64,000 bases of DNA from an uncultured Pseudodesulfovibrio sp. (GTDB taxonomy: Bacteria > Desulfobacterota > Desulfovibrionia > Desulfovibrionales > Desulfovibrionaceae), in contig NZ_OY761823.1 in NCBI RefSeq assembly GCF_963664965.1, positions 2,622,001-2,686,000 on the forward strand, read 5' to 3'. This document shows positions 35,283 to 47,116 of the stretch, in pieces. The position numbers were made by a program, and so were the translations under genes. The notes beneath the pieces were generated by a model. It saw nothing but the letters and a program-made list of their open reading frames with translations, was not told the origin of the DNA and ran no database searches. Within the stretch, counting starts at the first letter, position 1. Every line of letters begins with the position of its first letter.

Positions 35283-36665
35283 ATGTATTTCAAGCAGATA
35301 ACCACTCCCGGACTCGGCTGTTTTTCCTATGTGATCGGATGCCCCGCAGCGCGTGAAATGATCGTTGTCGATCCCAAACGCGACGTGCAGGATTATCTGG
35401 ATATCTCACGGCAGGAAGGCATGAAAATCACTCATGTCATTGATACGCATGTTCACGCCGATCATGTTACCGGAGCTCATGAACTCAAGTCGCATACCGG
35501 CTGTGACATAATGATGTATGAGACATCCCCGGTCACATTCAATTTCACTCCGCTGAAAGAAGGCCAGAAATTGACTGCCGGAAACGCGGGGCTTGAAGTG
35601 CTGCACACTCCCGGCCATACGCCGGATTCACTGTCACTGCTTGTTACGGATTTCAGCCGGGGGCAGGAACCATGGATGGTTCTGACGGGTGATGTCCTCT
35701 TCGTCGGGGACATCGGCAGACCCGATCTCGTGGGCAATGCGAAACTCGATGAACAAATCACTAACCTCTACAACTCCCTTTACGTCAAGCTTGCCAGCTA
35801 CCCGGATCATCTGGAAGTCTTTCCAGCCCACGGCGCAGGGTCCCTTTGTGGCCGCGGCATGAGTTCAAAACCCAACTCCACCCTCGGTTTCGAACGACGC
35901 CACAACCCCATGCTCGGTTTTGACAGCTTTGAAGCCTTTCACCTCGCCATGAGTCAGCAATTCCCGACACGGCCCAAGAGCTTCACTCATATCATTTCCA
36001 CCAATGCCTCGGGCGCACGACTTCTGGAACGGTGCCCCATGGATCTCGCCATGGAGCCGGACCGTTTTGAGGAACGAATGCTGGACTCGGCTGTCGTCAT
36101 CGATGTTCGCAACGCTGCGGCCTACGCAGGTTTTCACATTCCCGGCTCCATCAATATCGGCTTCGAACCGAGCCTCGCCAACTGGGTCGGGATGGTTGTC
36201 GATCCGAAGTCGGACCTGCTTCTGGTCGTTGATTCCCAAGCGGATTATGAACGGATGCGGACAGAACTGCACCGGATCGGTTACGACAATATCCACGGCT
36301 ATCTCATGGGTGGCATCGAGTCATGGGTTTACAGCGGACGCCCGGTAGACAAGCTTTCCATCGATTCTGCTCAGGAAGTTGAACAGTGCCTTGAAGACGG
36401 CAAGAAACTGAGCATTGTGGACATACGGACACCTGCGGAAATAGCGCAAGGGAAAATCCCCGGAGCGGCCACGGTTTCTCTGATCGACATTCTGGACGGG
36501 AAATTCGATCTCCCGGAGGAGGATCACCATATCATTTATTGCGCTTCAGGCTACCGCTCAAACATTGCGGCATCTTATCTGCAACGCCACGGCTACTGGA
36601 ATGTGCGAGCCCTCGCAGGCGGAGCCATCGCCTGGACACGTGCCGGATATCCGCTGGAGAAATAG
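35283..36665 (+). CDS. Persulfide-dioxygenase-like metallo-beta-lactamase with two rhodanese domains
   Basis: A 460-residue, three-domain protein. The N-terminal metallo-beta-lactamase domain (1 to about 205) has H56-x-H58-x-D60-H61 (THVHADHVTG), TPGHTPDS, GDVLFVGDIGRPDL and FPAHGAG, the pattern of ETHE1-type persulfide dioxygenases. Rhodanese 1 (about 265-355) has DS where the catalytic Cys belongs. Rhodanese 2 (about 365-458) has the active Cys at 420 (IIYCASGYRS). The likely role is oxidation or transfer of sulfane sulfur in the cytoplasm. AAGGAG lies 6 bases before the ATG. Confidence 0.88.
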   Translation: MYFKQITTPGLGCFSYVIGCPAAREMIVVDPKRDVQDYLDISRQEGMKITHVIDTHVHADHVTGAHELKSHTGCDIMMYETSPVTFNFTPLKEGQKLTAGNAGLEVLHTPGHTPDSLSLLVTDFSRGQEPWMVLTGDVLFVGDIGRPDLVGNAKLDEQITNLYNSLYVKLASYPDHLEVFPAHGAGSLCGRGMSSKPNSTLGFERRHNPMLGFDSFEAFHLAMSQQFPTRPKSFTHIISTNASGARLLERCPMDLAMEPDRFEERMLDSAVVIDVRNAAAYAGFHIPGSINIGFEPSLANWVGMVVDPKSDLLLVVDSQADYERMRTELHRIGYDNIHGYLMGGIESWVYSGRPVDKLSIDSAQEVEQCLEDGKKLSIVDIRTPAEIAQGKIPGAATVSLIDILDGKFDLPEEDHHIIYCASGYRSNIAASYLQRHGYWNVRALAGGAIAWTRAGYPLEK

Positions 36666-36697
36666 CAAATCAAACGGCACCAAATCTGAAATCCATC

Positions 36698-36729
36698 AAA
36701 AAATCCCTGCAACCGATGTTTCAGGGATT
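36698..36729 (-). terminator. Hairpin between convergent genes
   Basis: Stem AATCCCTG / CAGGGATT with a 12-base loop. The stop codon of the MFS-ApbE gene lies at the edge of one arm. On the minus strand it is followed by a short T-run; it may also serve the plus-strand sulfur gene. Confidence 0.6.
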
Positions 36730-38919
36730 CTTTGATGGGAAATTTTCCGTCACCGTAACTGACATATCAGATTTGAACCACATGGCTGCGACGTCAGGAT
36801 ACTTCTCCCGAACAAACCGCATTCCCTCGGTGCCGCCCATGATGAACAACGCTGTTGCCAAGCTGTCTGCGGACTCAGCACTGTCAGCCACAACAGTGAC
36901 CCCAGCGACCTTGTCAGCAGGCTCCATGTCAACGGGATTTATGATGTGATGCCGCAGGTCGGTTTCTCCATCCTTTTCCAAAAGAACGAACTGCTGATAA
37001 TCACCTGAACCGCAAACGCCTTTTTCACGAACGGCAATGGTCGCAAAAACAGCATCCTTACGGGGATGCCTGATACCAACCTTCCAATCACGATCTCCAA
37101 AACAGTAAAAATCCCCCCCGGCCTCGACAATGCCAGCCGCAATCCCTAGTCCGCGCAACATCTTGACTGAAGCGTCAATAATCGTCCCCTTGGCTACACC
37201 GCCAAGATCAAGCGCCATGCCGGTTTTCTCCAACCGCACTCTTCGTTGCGCTTCGTCAAACTGAACCTTGTGGTAATCAACCAGATCCTTTTTTGACCGG
37301 GCAACACTCTCATCAAGCGCATAATACAAGGGAGAAGTCGTCAAGGCACCGATGGTCGGATCGAATACACCACCAGTCTCATCACTGAACCGAATCGTCC
37401 GCCGAATCAGGGCATATGTCCTTTTTGACGGAGTACTCCAATTCCTTCCGGCAGAATGATTGATGCGCCCAACTGATCCTCGTGGATTCCTGAAATCCAG
37501 ATCCTTCTGCAATTCACGCATGAAAGCCATGACCTTGCGCGACGCTTCGTCCGCGGCCCTGCGGCTGTCGGCAACAAGAGTCAGGCTGACGATGGTTCCC
37601 ATGGCAGTGTCAGTATATTTGTACGCGCTTTCATAATCCGCAGCATTTTTCCGGTGAGCATGCACATGCAGACCGCCGAGCACGAACAGAAACAACGCGC
37701 TGAAAAGACCAATCGCCCATGTCACTTTTCTGCCCAGATACAACTTTTTCCCAAGCACCTGACTCCCAAAAGGAAGGCAGCACAATAATCCCCAAAATGC
37801 AGCCAACTGAAAAACAACATCCAGTTGATGTGCGTACTGAACCATCAAACCGCCAGCCAGCGGTCCCGCCATGAAACCAACTCCGGATACGGCATGTGCC
37901 ATCCCGAACCCCCGCCCCTGCCGGGGAGACAGACGAGAGGCAAGAGTCATGGAAGACGGTATCGAAACAGAACTGCCAAGCCCCATGACACCGCCCCAAA
38001 GAGCAAACTGCCAAAGCTCTCTGCTCGCTCCGACTCCATAAAGAGCGACAGCGCTCAGCATCAACCCGCAAAAAGTCAGCACGCTTTCCGACCGCCCATC
38101 AAGTATACGCCCTGCAACCGGAAGCCCGAAACAAACAGCCAGTCCGGGAATGGCAAACAGCATTCCGACGACAAGCCCGCTCCTTCCAAGGGTCAACGAA
38201 AGCAGAATGGGATAAAAAGCCGCAACCAGTCCTATGCCAAAGGTTCGTCCGGCAATGGCGGTATACAAAAGAAACAGGGAATAATCTCCATCATGACCGG
38301 ACCAATTCTCTTCAGAATCATCAGTCCGAGGACCAACCTCTGCTTCTTTTGGAAAAAATACAGCAACAACCAACAATGCCAACCCCATACAGCAGGCAGT
38401 ACCGACAAGCACAGGTTGCACTTCCCGCCCCAGATACAGCCAGCCTCCCGCAAGAGGTCCGACAAACATTGCAACATGGAATAAAAAGGTATGAGCAGAA
38501 AACCAACGGACCTTGGCGTTGCCTGAACTCCCCCCTATGACAGCCATGCCGACAGGCCTGACAAGCCCGGAGACAATCCCCATAACACACTGAATAGCAT
38601 ATAATATTGTTATGGAAGGCACCGCAAAATATACCAAGGGAACGACAGCGCCGAGACCTGTTGCGAACAGCAATGGGATGCGCGCACCAGAATGGTCTGT
38701 CCACTTCCCAGCCAACGGCCCGATGACTATCCGGGCAAAATAATACCCGGCAAATCCACTGCCAAGCCATGCGCCGCTGATCTTTTCATCCAGACTCATG
38801 AGAGGCAGAACAAATGAAAACAGCCCGACACCGAGCGCCACAAGAAAACCGCTCGCCATCACGGCAGTCATCCGATGCTGTCCCGCAGCACTCGCTTTAT
38901 TTGTAGTGTCCCTTTTCAT
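36721..38919 (-). CDS. MFS transporter fused to an ApbE flavin transferase
   Basis: A 732-residue fusion in one open frame. Residues 17-388 are a 12-helix MFS transporter with GKWTDHSGARIP after helix 2 and SRLSPRQGRGFGMAH near helix 11. An extra helix follows (about 399-417), then an ApbE domain (about 435-730): YTDTAMGTIVSL, FDPTIGAL, DLGGVAKGTIID (571-582), HIINPVDMEPAD and ADSLATALFIMGG. ApbE attaches FMN from FAD to Thr/Ser of target proteins in the periplasm. With 12 helices the chain ends in the cytoplasm; the 13th would place ApbE outside. The MFS part may export the flavin substrate, which is inference. Confidence 0.9.
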   Translation of the reverse strand: MKRDTTNKASAAGQHRMTAVMASGFLVALGVGLFSFVLPLMSLDEKISGAWLGSGFAGYYFARIVIGPLAGKWTDHSGARIPLLFATGLGAVVPLVYFAVPSITILYAIQCVMGIVSGLVRPVGMAVIGGSSGNAKVRWFSAHTFLFHVAMFVGPLAGGWLYLGREVQPVLVGTACCMGLALLVVAVFFPKEAEVGPRTDDSEENWSGHDGDYSLFLLYTAIAGRTFGIGLVAAFYPILLSLTLGRSGLVVGMLFAIPGLAVCFGLPVAGRILDGRSESVLTFCGLMLSAVALYGVGASRELWQFALWGGVMGLGSSVSIPSSMTLASRLSPRQGRGFGMAHAVSGVGFMAGPLAGGLMVQYAHQLDVVFQLAAFWGLLCCLPFGSQVLGKKLYLGRKVTWAIGLFSALFLFVLGGLHVHAHRKNAADYESAYKYTDTAMGTIVSLTLVADSRRAADEASRKVMAFMRELQKDLDFRNPRGSVGRINHSAGRNWSTPSKRTYALIRRTIRFSDETGGVFDPTIGALTTSPLYYALDESVARSKKDLVDYHKVQFDEAQRRVRLEKTGMALDLGGVAKGTIIDASVKMLRGLGIAAGIVEAGGDFYCFGDRDWKVGIRHPRKDAVFATIAVREKGVCGSGDYQQFVLLEKDGETDLRHHIINPVDMEPADKVAGVTVVADSAESADSLATALFIMGGTEGMRFVREKYPDVAAMWFKSDMSVTVTENFPSKNP

Positions 38920-42795
<3,876 letters not shown>

Positions 42796-42816
42796 TCGTT
42801 ACGGAAACAAAATAAC

Positions 42817-42852
42817 AACGACACCCGCAGGCAACTGTGGGTGTCGTTTTTT
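42817..42852 (+). terminator. Intrinsic terminator after the pyruvate oxidoreductase gene
   Basis: A 14-bp stem AACGACACCCGCAG / CTGTGGGTGTCGTT (one G-T) with loop GCAA, followed by TTTT. Confidence 0.92.
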
Positions 42853-42859
42853 ATTGTAT

Positions 42860-42889
42860 AAGCCGAGTGCGAATAAACGCACTCGGCTT
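42860..42889. terminator. Second hairpin downstream of the pyruvate oxidoreductase gene
   Basis: Perfect 12-bp stem AAGCCGAGTGCG / CGCACTCGGCTT with a 6-base loop. The following T-run is short on both strands. It could be a back-up terminator for the plus strand or an mRNA 3'-end protector. Confidence 0.6.
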
Positions 42890-42985
42890 TGTTACTTGTA
42901 ACGAACGAGTCAAATGTAAGGGAAAAGAAGTGAGCGCCCCTACTCTACAGACTCTCATCAATCATAAAATCGGTACAAAGTGCTA

Positions 42986-44167
42986 CTAATACGAAACTGT
43001 TACGGCAGAAGAAACTCTTTTTGCCTTGTCTACAGCAGCCTCAACGTCGTCAGCAAGGGCCAAGGCAACGCCTAGACGGCGGACTCCGGCGCATTCGCCT
43101 TTTCCGAAAATCAAGACTTTCGTGTCTGCTTCACGAAGCGCAACATCAACGCCTTCAAAGGCGGGCTTGTCTGATGTGCCGTTAGATAAAATCACACTCG
43201 AAGCGGCGGCTCCGTATTGACGAATACCCGGAATCGGCAAGCCCAAAACCGCTCTGACATGCAAAGCAAATTCGCTCAGATCCTGAGAGATGACAGTCAC
43301 GAGTCCCGTGTCGTGAGGGCGGGGGGAAACTTCACTGAAAATGACATCATTATCTTTCACAAACAGTTCAACCCCGAAAAGGCCGCGTCCGCCCAAGGCG
43401 CCTGTGATCTTGCGTGCATATTCCTGCGCTTTCACAAGGGCCGCCTCAGTCATGGGCTGCGGCTGCCAGGATTCACGGTAATCCCCATCTTCCTGCCGGT
43501 GCCCGATCGGTTCACAGAACGTTGTTCCATCAATGTGACGCACGGTTAAAAGGGTGATTTCATAATCAAAAGGCACGAATTTTTCGATAATGATACGCCC
43601 TTCACCGGTGCGACCGCCAGACTGGGAATAATCCCAAGCCTTTTGGATATCAGCCTCACTTTTCACAGTGGACTGCCCTTTTCCCGAAGAGCTCATAACA
43701 GGCTTGATCACACATGGGATACCGATTTCAGCCACTGCCGCACGGTATTCTTCTTCTGTATCCGCGAAGCGGTATGGCGATGTGGTCAGGCCAACCTCCT
43801 CGGCAGCAAGACGCCGAATGCCTTCACGATCCATTGTCAGCTTGGTCGCATTGGCAGTGGGGACAACATTGAATCCCTCTTTCTCAAGCTCGACCAAGGT
43901 AGACGTAGCAATAGCCTCGATCTCAGGCACAATATAGTCAGGCTTCTCTTCCGTGATAACCCGACGAAGCGCATCACCATCCAACATGGACATTGTATAA
44001 GAGCGGTGCGCCACCTGCATGGCAGGAGTATCTTCATAGCGGTCAACCACGATGACCTCGACGCCCAGACGCTGCGCTTCAATCACGACTTCCTTACCAA
44101 GCTCGCCACCACCAAGAAGCATCATTTTCTTTGCCGATGCAGTCTTGGCTGTTCCTAATATTGTCAT
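42986..44167 (-). CDS. purT: Formate-dependent phosphoribosylglycinamide formyltransferase PurT
   Basis: Makes formyl-GAR from GAR, formate and ATP in purine synthesis. The 393-residue ATP-grasp enzyme has [20 protein letters not shown] at the start, [14 protein letters not shown] in the ATP-binding region, [20 protein letters not shown] with the metal ligands, and [11 protein letters not shown]. The ATG at 44167 has AAAGGGA 7 bases upstream; the frame extends 10 codons further without a better start. Use of formate fits a formate-rich anaerobic metabolism. Confidence 0.95.
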   Translation of the reverse strand: MTILGTAKTASAKKMMLLGGGELGKEVVIEAQRLGVEVIVVDRYEDTPAMQVAHRSYTMSMLDGDALRRVITEEKPDYIVPEIEAIATSTLVELEKEGFNVVPTANATKLTMDREGIRRLAAEEVGLTTSPYRFADTEEEYRAAVAEIGIPCVIKPVMSSSGKGQSTVKSEADIQKAWDYSQSGGRTGEGRIIIEKFVPFDYEITLLTVRHIDGTTFCEPIGHRQEDGDYRESWQPQPMTEAALVKAQEYARKITGALGGRGLFGVELFVKDNDVIFSEVSPRPHDTGLVTVISQDLSEFALHVRAVLGLPIPGIRQYGAAASSVILSNGTSDKPAFEGVDVALREADTKVLIFGKGECAGVRRLGVALALADDVEAAVDKAKRVSSAVTVSY

Positions 44168-44494
44168 ATTCAATCCCTTTGAATTAATTAAAACCATGCT
44201 TAAGGCAGGAGCCCTCTATGCCAAACTTCCCCTCAAATTGAAAGGATTTCTCTTTTCGATTCCAGTGTGAACGAAGCTGGCTCACTTTTGTAGTTACGAA
44301 TTAGCTACAAGCATATGCAACTATTCTGAATGCTGCATATTCCCGAACAAGTATGAATTCTTGGCGAACTACCAAAAATGATGAGGCATACAACATTCGA
44401 GCAACACACTGGAATCCTAACTATCGGACGGCGTGTTAATTCAATTTGAAATACAATATGAGAGAAAAGCTCTGTCGCTGAATAGATAAAACAA
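44168..44494. other. Intergenic region upstream of purT
   Basis: AT-rich, with no supported coding frame. It should hold the purT promoter (minus strand). I see no riboswitch-like structure or clear operator. Confidence 0.4.
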
Positions 44495-44529
44495 AGAAAA
44501 AGGACTTCAAGATTATCTCTTGAAGTCCT
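44495..44529 (-). terminator. Intrinsic terminator after tRNA-Lys copy B
   Basis: Perfect 12-bp stem AGGACTTCAAGA / TCTTGAAGTCCT with a 5-base loop. On the minus strand a T-run (TTTTTC) follows. Confidence 0.9.
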
Positions 44530-44542
44530 TTTATTTTCTTGA

Positions 44543-44618
44543 TGGTGGGTCACCAAGGAATCGAACCTTGAACCTCCGGATTAAGAGTCCGCTGCTCTGC
44601 CAATTGAGCTAGTGACCC
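44543..44618 (-). tRNA. tRNA-Lys (CTT), copy B
   Basis: A 76-base minus-strand tRNA with encoded CCA. Acceptor GGGTCAC pairs with GTGACCC, D arm starts TAGCTCAATTGG, the anticodon loop reads CTCTTAA with CTT, and the T arm contains GGTTCGATTCC. It reads AAG. Identical in sequence to the copy at 45063-45138. Confidence 0.98.
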
Positions 44619-45013
44619 ACGCTTTGAATGACGTTGCCGTCACGTGAGGAGCTGTTTCTATAAAGCTCACTTCAAATTGTCAACACTATTTTTCATTATT
44701 TTTAAAAAACCAATTAACAGGAATGATTCGCCTTGATTCCCATGCGTCTGCAAAGGTGGAATAGATATCCATTCTAAAAAAGAAACAACTCGATTTATCG
44801 GTGTCAGTCTCTACCAAAAACGCATTAAATCACATAGGGTGCAAGAGTCATTTATTGATTTTCAACGCCCCTGCGAGTAGTAAACTAACACAATTCGATT
44901 GCTTGGTAGTACGTCGAGGAGTCAAGGTCATTTCCCCAACGCTACCGATAATGCGTCATTGTTAATAAATCCAACAAGCAGTTCAAATAAAATGGCGAAA
45001 TTCGACTTTTTCA
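44619..45013. other. Spacer between two tRNA-Lys genes
   Basis: About 400 bp that includes the promoter of copy B (44655-44683) and a pre-tRNA leader hairpin (44629-44642). The rest is AT-rich, with no supported gene. A 77-codon plus-strand frame at its right end runs across the tRNA gene and is not coding-like. Confidence 0.6.
44655..44683 (-). promoter_or_regulatory. Promoter of tRNA-Lys copy B
   Basis: On the minus strand: TTGACA (44683-44678, perfect consensus), 17-base spacer, TAGAAA (44660-44655). The leader then holds TGACG-GCAA-CGTCA, a hairpin with a GNRA tetraloop. Confidence 0.8.
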
Positions 45014-45048
45014 ACAAAAAAATGGAACCAGCTAAAAAGCTGATTCCA
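45014..45048 (-). terminator. Intrinsic terminator after tRNA-Lys copy A
   Basis: Minus-strand stem TGGAATCAGCT / AGCTGGTTCCA (one U-G) with loop TTTT, followed by TTTTTTTGT. Confidence 0.9.
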
Positions 45049-45062
45049 TTGACTTTCAAGAG

Positions 45063-45138
45063 TGGTGGGTCACCAAGGAATCGAACCTTGAACCTCCGGA
45101 TTAAGAGTCCGCTGCTCTGCCAATTGAGCTAGTGACCC
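45063..45138 (-). tRNA. tRNA-Lys (CTT), copy A
   Basis: A 76-base minus-strand tRNA with encoded CCA, the same sequence as copy B, anticodon CTT. It lies 520 bp from copy B with its own promoter and terminator, so the pair is two separate transcription units. Confidence 0.98.
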
Positions 45139-45173
45139 ACTCCGTTCAACGCGTTGCCGCGTCGACGAAGAGG

Positions 45174-45202
45174 TTTCTATAAGTGGAGCGATTATTTGTC
45201 AA
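45174..45202 (-). promoter_or_regulatory. Promoter of tRNA-Lys copy A
   Basis: On the minus strand: TTGACA (45202-45197), 17-base spacer, TAGAAA (45179-45174). The leader holds CGACGCG-GCAA-CGCGTTG, a 7-bp hairpin with the same GCAA loop as copy B but a different stem. Confidence 0.8.
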
Positions 45203-45243
45203 CAACAAAAACCAAAAAAATCATTTTTTTCAAAAGGCCTGCG

Positions 45244-47091
45244 ATGTCTCGGATGAAACAACTATCCCCCCTGCTCTTCTTGTTTTTCATTATCCTGCTC
45301 GGCAGTCCGGCGCATGCGCTCGATACGCCGAAAAGCGATCTGCTGCACACGCAAGTCTCCTTTTACAGACTCTTGGATGAGGCCCGACAAACGTCCGGCC
45401 TTTCCGGGACACTCCTCGTGGCTTTGCAACTGGATTTGCAGCCGGACTGGTATACCTATGCCGACGATCCCGGCGGAATGGGTAAACCGACTAAGCTGAC
45501 GGGAACAACCGCAAGCGGCACCCCGGTGACGACATTCTATCCCAAGGGAATCCGCAAGCCGGATTCATTCGACCCATCAGTCATGGTCAATACATATAAA
45601 AGCGGCACAAAACTGTTCGTTTTGATTCCCGGCAGCGACGCGCGCGCTTTCCCCCTGTCCCTTCGCCTCGATCTCTTGCTATGCCACCCCACCAAATGCG
45701 TTCCCATGAGACGCGATATATCCATACCGCAACCGAGCGCCCCGCTGGACAGCCTGCCGCAGGCCTCTCAGCAGGACTGGTGGCCTCAATTGATTGAATT
45801 GATCGGCAAAAAAACAGCCTCATCAGGTCAGCTCCCTGATTCAGCCGAAGCATCAGCATCTTCGATCAAATGGGATTTCACCCCAAAATATTTGCAACCG
45901 GGGCTTGAAGTCACAAGCCTGCTTTCGGCAATTCTCATGGGGCTGTTGGCTGGCTTGATACTCAACATCATGCCCTGCGTACTCCCGGTAGTCAGCCTCA
46001 AGCTCTCTGCCCTGCTCAACTCCAGTTCAATGGAAAGCAAAAGTGAACGCATTGCCGCATTCAGGGAACACAACATATTCTTTTCGCTCGGCGTGCTGTC
46101 CTTTTTCCTGTTTCTCGCCATCGTGCTTGGCGCGACCGGATCGGCATGGGGTGCGCTCTTCCAGAATCAGTGGCTGGTGCTCGGCGTCGCCGCAATCATT
46201 CTTGCGCTCTCATTAAGTCTATTCGGACTTTTCCATTTGCCTGTCATTGATCTCAAATTCGGAAGCAAAAACAAAAATCCGCACGTACAGGCCTTTTTCA
46301 CCGGCAACCTGACAACGCTACTCGCCACGCCCTGTAGCGGCCCATTTCTCGGCGGCGTCCTCAGCTGGGCACTTATTCAAGGCCCGGTCGTTATCGCCAC
46401 CGTATTCATATCAATAGGTATCGGCATGGCTTTTCCATATCTGCTTCTGGCCATGAATCCCGGCCTGTCTCGTTTTCTTCCCAAGTCCGGACCATGGATA
46501 GAATTCGTGGAAAAAGGCATCGCCTTCTTCCTGGTTGCAACGGCCTTCTACCTCTTCTCCATCGCTGTCGGCAGCGAATCCTTACGATTCCTCGCCCCAC
46601 TCTGGGCCTTGCTGTTCGGTGGTTGGCTCTGGATTCGCACCAAAGCAGCCAAGTTCACGGCAAAATGGGCTACACGCACAGCTTCTCTGATTCTGCTGGC
46701 ACTGTTAGTCGTCTGGACTACCCCCACAGAACAAGACACCCAAGTATGGGAAGAATTTATCCCGATTGCCTTGCAGGAAATCATCGGCACGAAGCCCCTT
46801 CTAATAGACTTCACCGCAGACTGGTGTCCCACATGCAAAGCCCTTGAAGCATCTGTTTTGACTGATGAGAATGTCATGCATTGGAAGAAAACATTCGGCG
46901 TAACATTCATCAAGGTAGACATGACCCAATCGACACCAGAGGCCGAGAACCTGTTGCGCGCCCTTGGCAGTGCGAGCATTCCCACTGCCGCCTTTTTCCC
47001 TGCCGGACCGGATAGCCGCTCTCCGCTTGTCCTGCGCGACATCTTTACAAAGTCACAGCTTGAAAACATCTTGGAATCGTGGGAAAAGTAG
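45244..47091 (+). CDS. dsbD: DsbD-family thiol:disulfide interchange protein
   Basis: Moves reducing power from cytoplasmic thioredoxin across the inner membrane. The 615-residue product has a signal peptide (about 1-22), an N-terminal DsbD-alpha-like domain with a Cys pair (LLCHPTKCVPM), a membrane domain of about eight helices carrying the paired cysteines IMPCVLPVVSLKL and ATPCSGPFLGG, and a C-terminal thioredoxin-like domain with C528-PT-C531 (DWCPTCKAL). The ATG at 45244 gives the signal peptide; upstream frame overlaps a tRNA promoter. The alcohol dehydrogenase gene follows by 25 bp. Confidence 0.9.
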   Translation: MSRMKQLSPLLFLFFIILLGSPAHALDTPKSDLLHTQVSFYRLLDEARQTSGLSGTLLVALQLDLQPDWYTYADDPGGMGKPTKLTGTTASGTPVTTFYPKGIRKPDSFDPSVMVNTYKSGTKLFVLIPGSDARAFPLSLRLDLLLCHPTKCVPMRRDISIPQPSAPLDSLPQASQQDWWPQLIELIGKKTASSGQLPDSAEASASSIKWDFTPKYLQPGLEVTSLLSAILMGLLAGLILNIMPCVLPVVSLKLSALLNSSSMESKSERIAAFREHNIFFSLGVLSFFLFLAIVLGATGSAWGALFQNQWLVLGVAAIILALSLSLFGLFHLPVIDLKFGSKNKNPHVQAFFTGNLTTLLATPCSGPFLGGVLSWALIQGPVVIATVFISIGIGMAFPYLLLAMNPGLSRFLPKSGPWIEFVEKGIAFFLVATAFYLFSIAVGSESLRFLAPLWALLFGGWLWIRTKAAKFTAKWATRTASLILLALLVVWTTPTEQDTQVWEEFIPIALQEIIGTKPLLIDFTADWCPTCKALEASVLTDENVMHWKKTFGVTFIKVDMTQSTPEAENLLRALGSASIPTAAFFPAGPDSRSPLVLRDIFTKSQLENILESWEK

Positions 47092-47116
47092 CCCTCATCT
47101 ATTACAGGAGAACCTA

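Noticed and set aside
36665-36721. Possible sequencing frameshift explaining the MFS-ApbE fusion
   Set aside because: The join lies inside a continuous frame that codes a membrane helix and linker between two intact domains, with no stop or start signals at the junction (about residues 390-435).
44899-45132. A 77-codon plus-strand frame between the tRNA-Lys genes
   Set aside because: It runs through a terminator and into the tRNA gene on the other strand; low-complexity product with no ribosome site.
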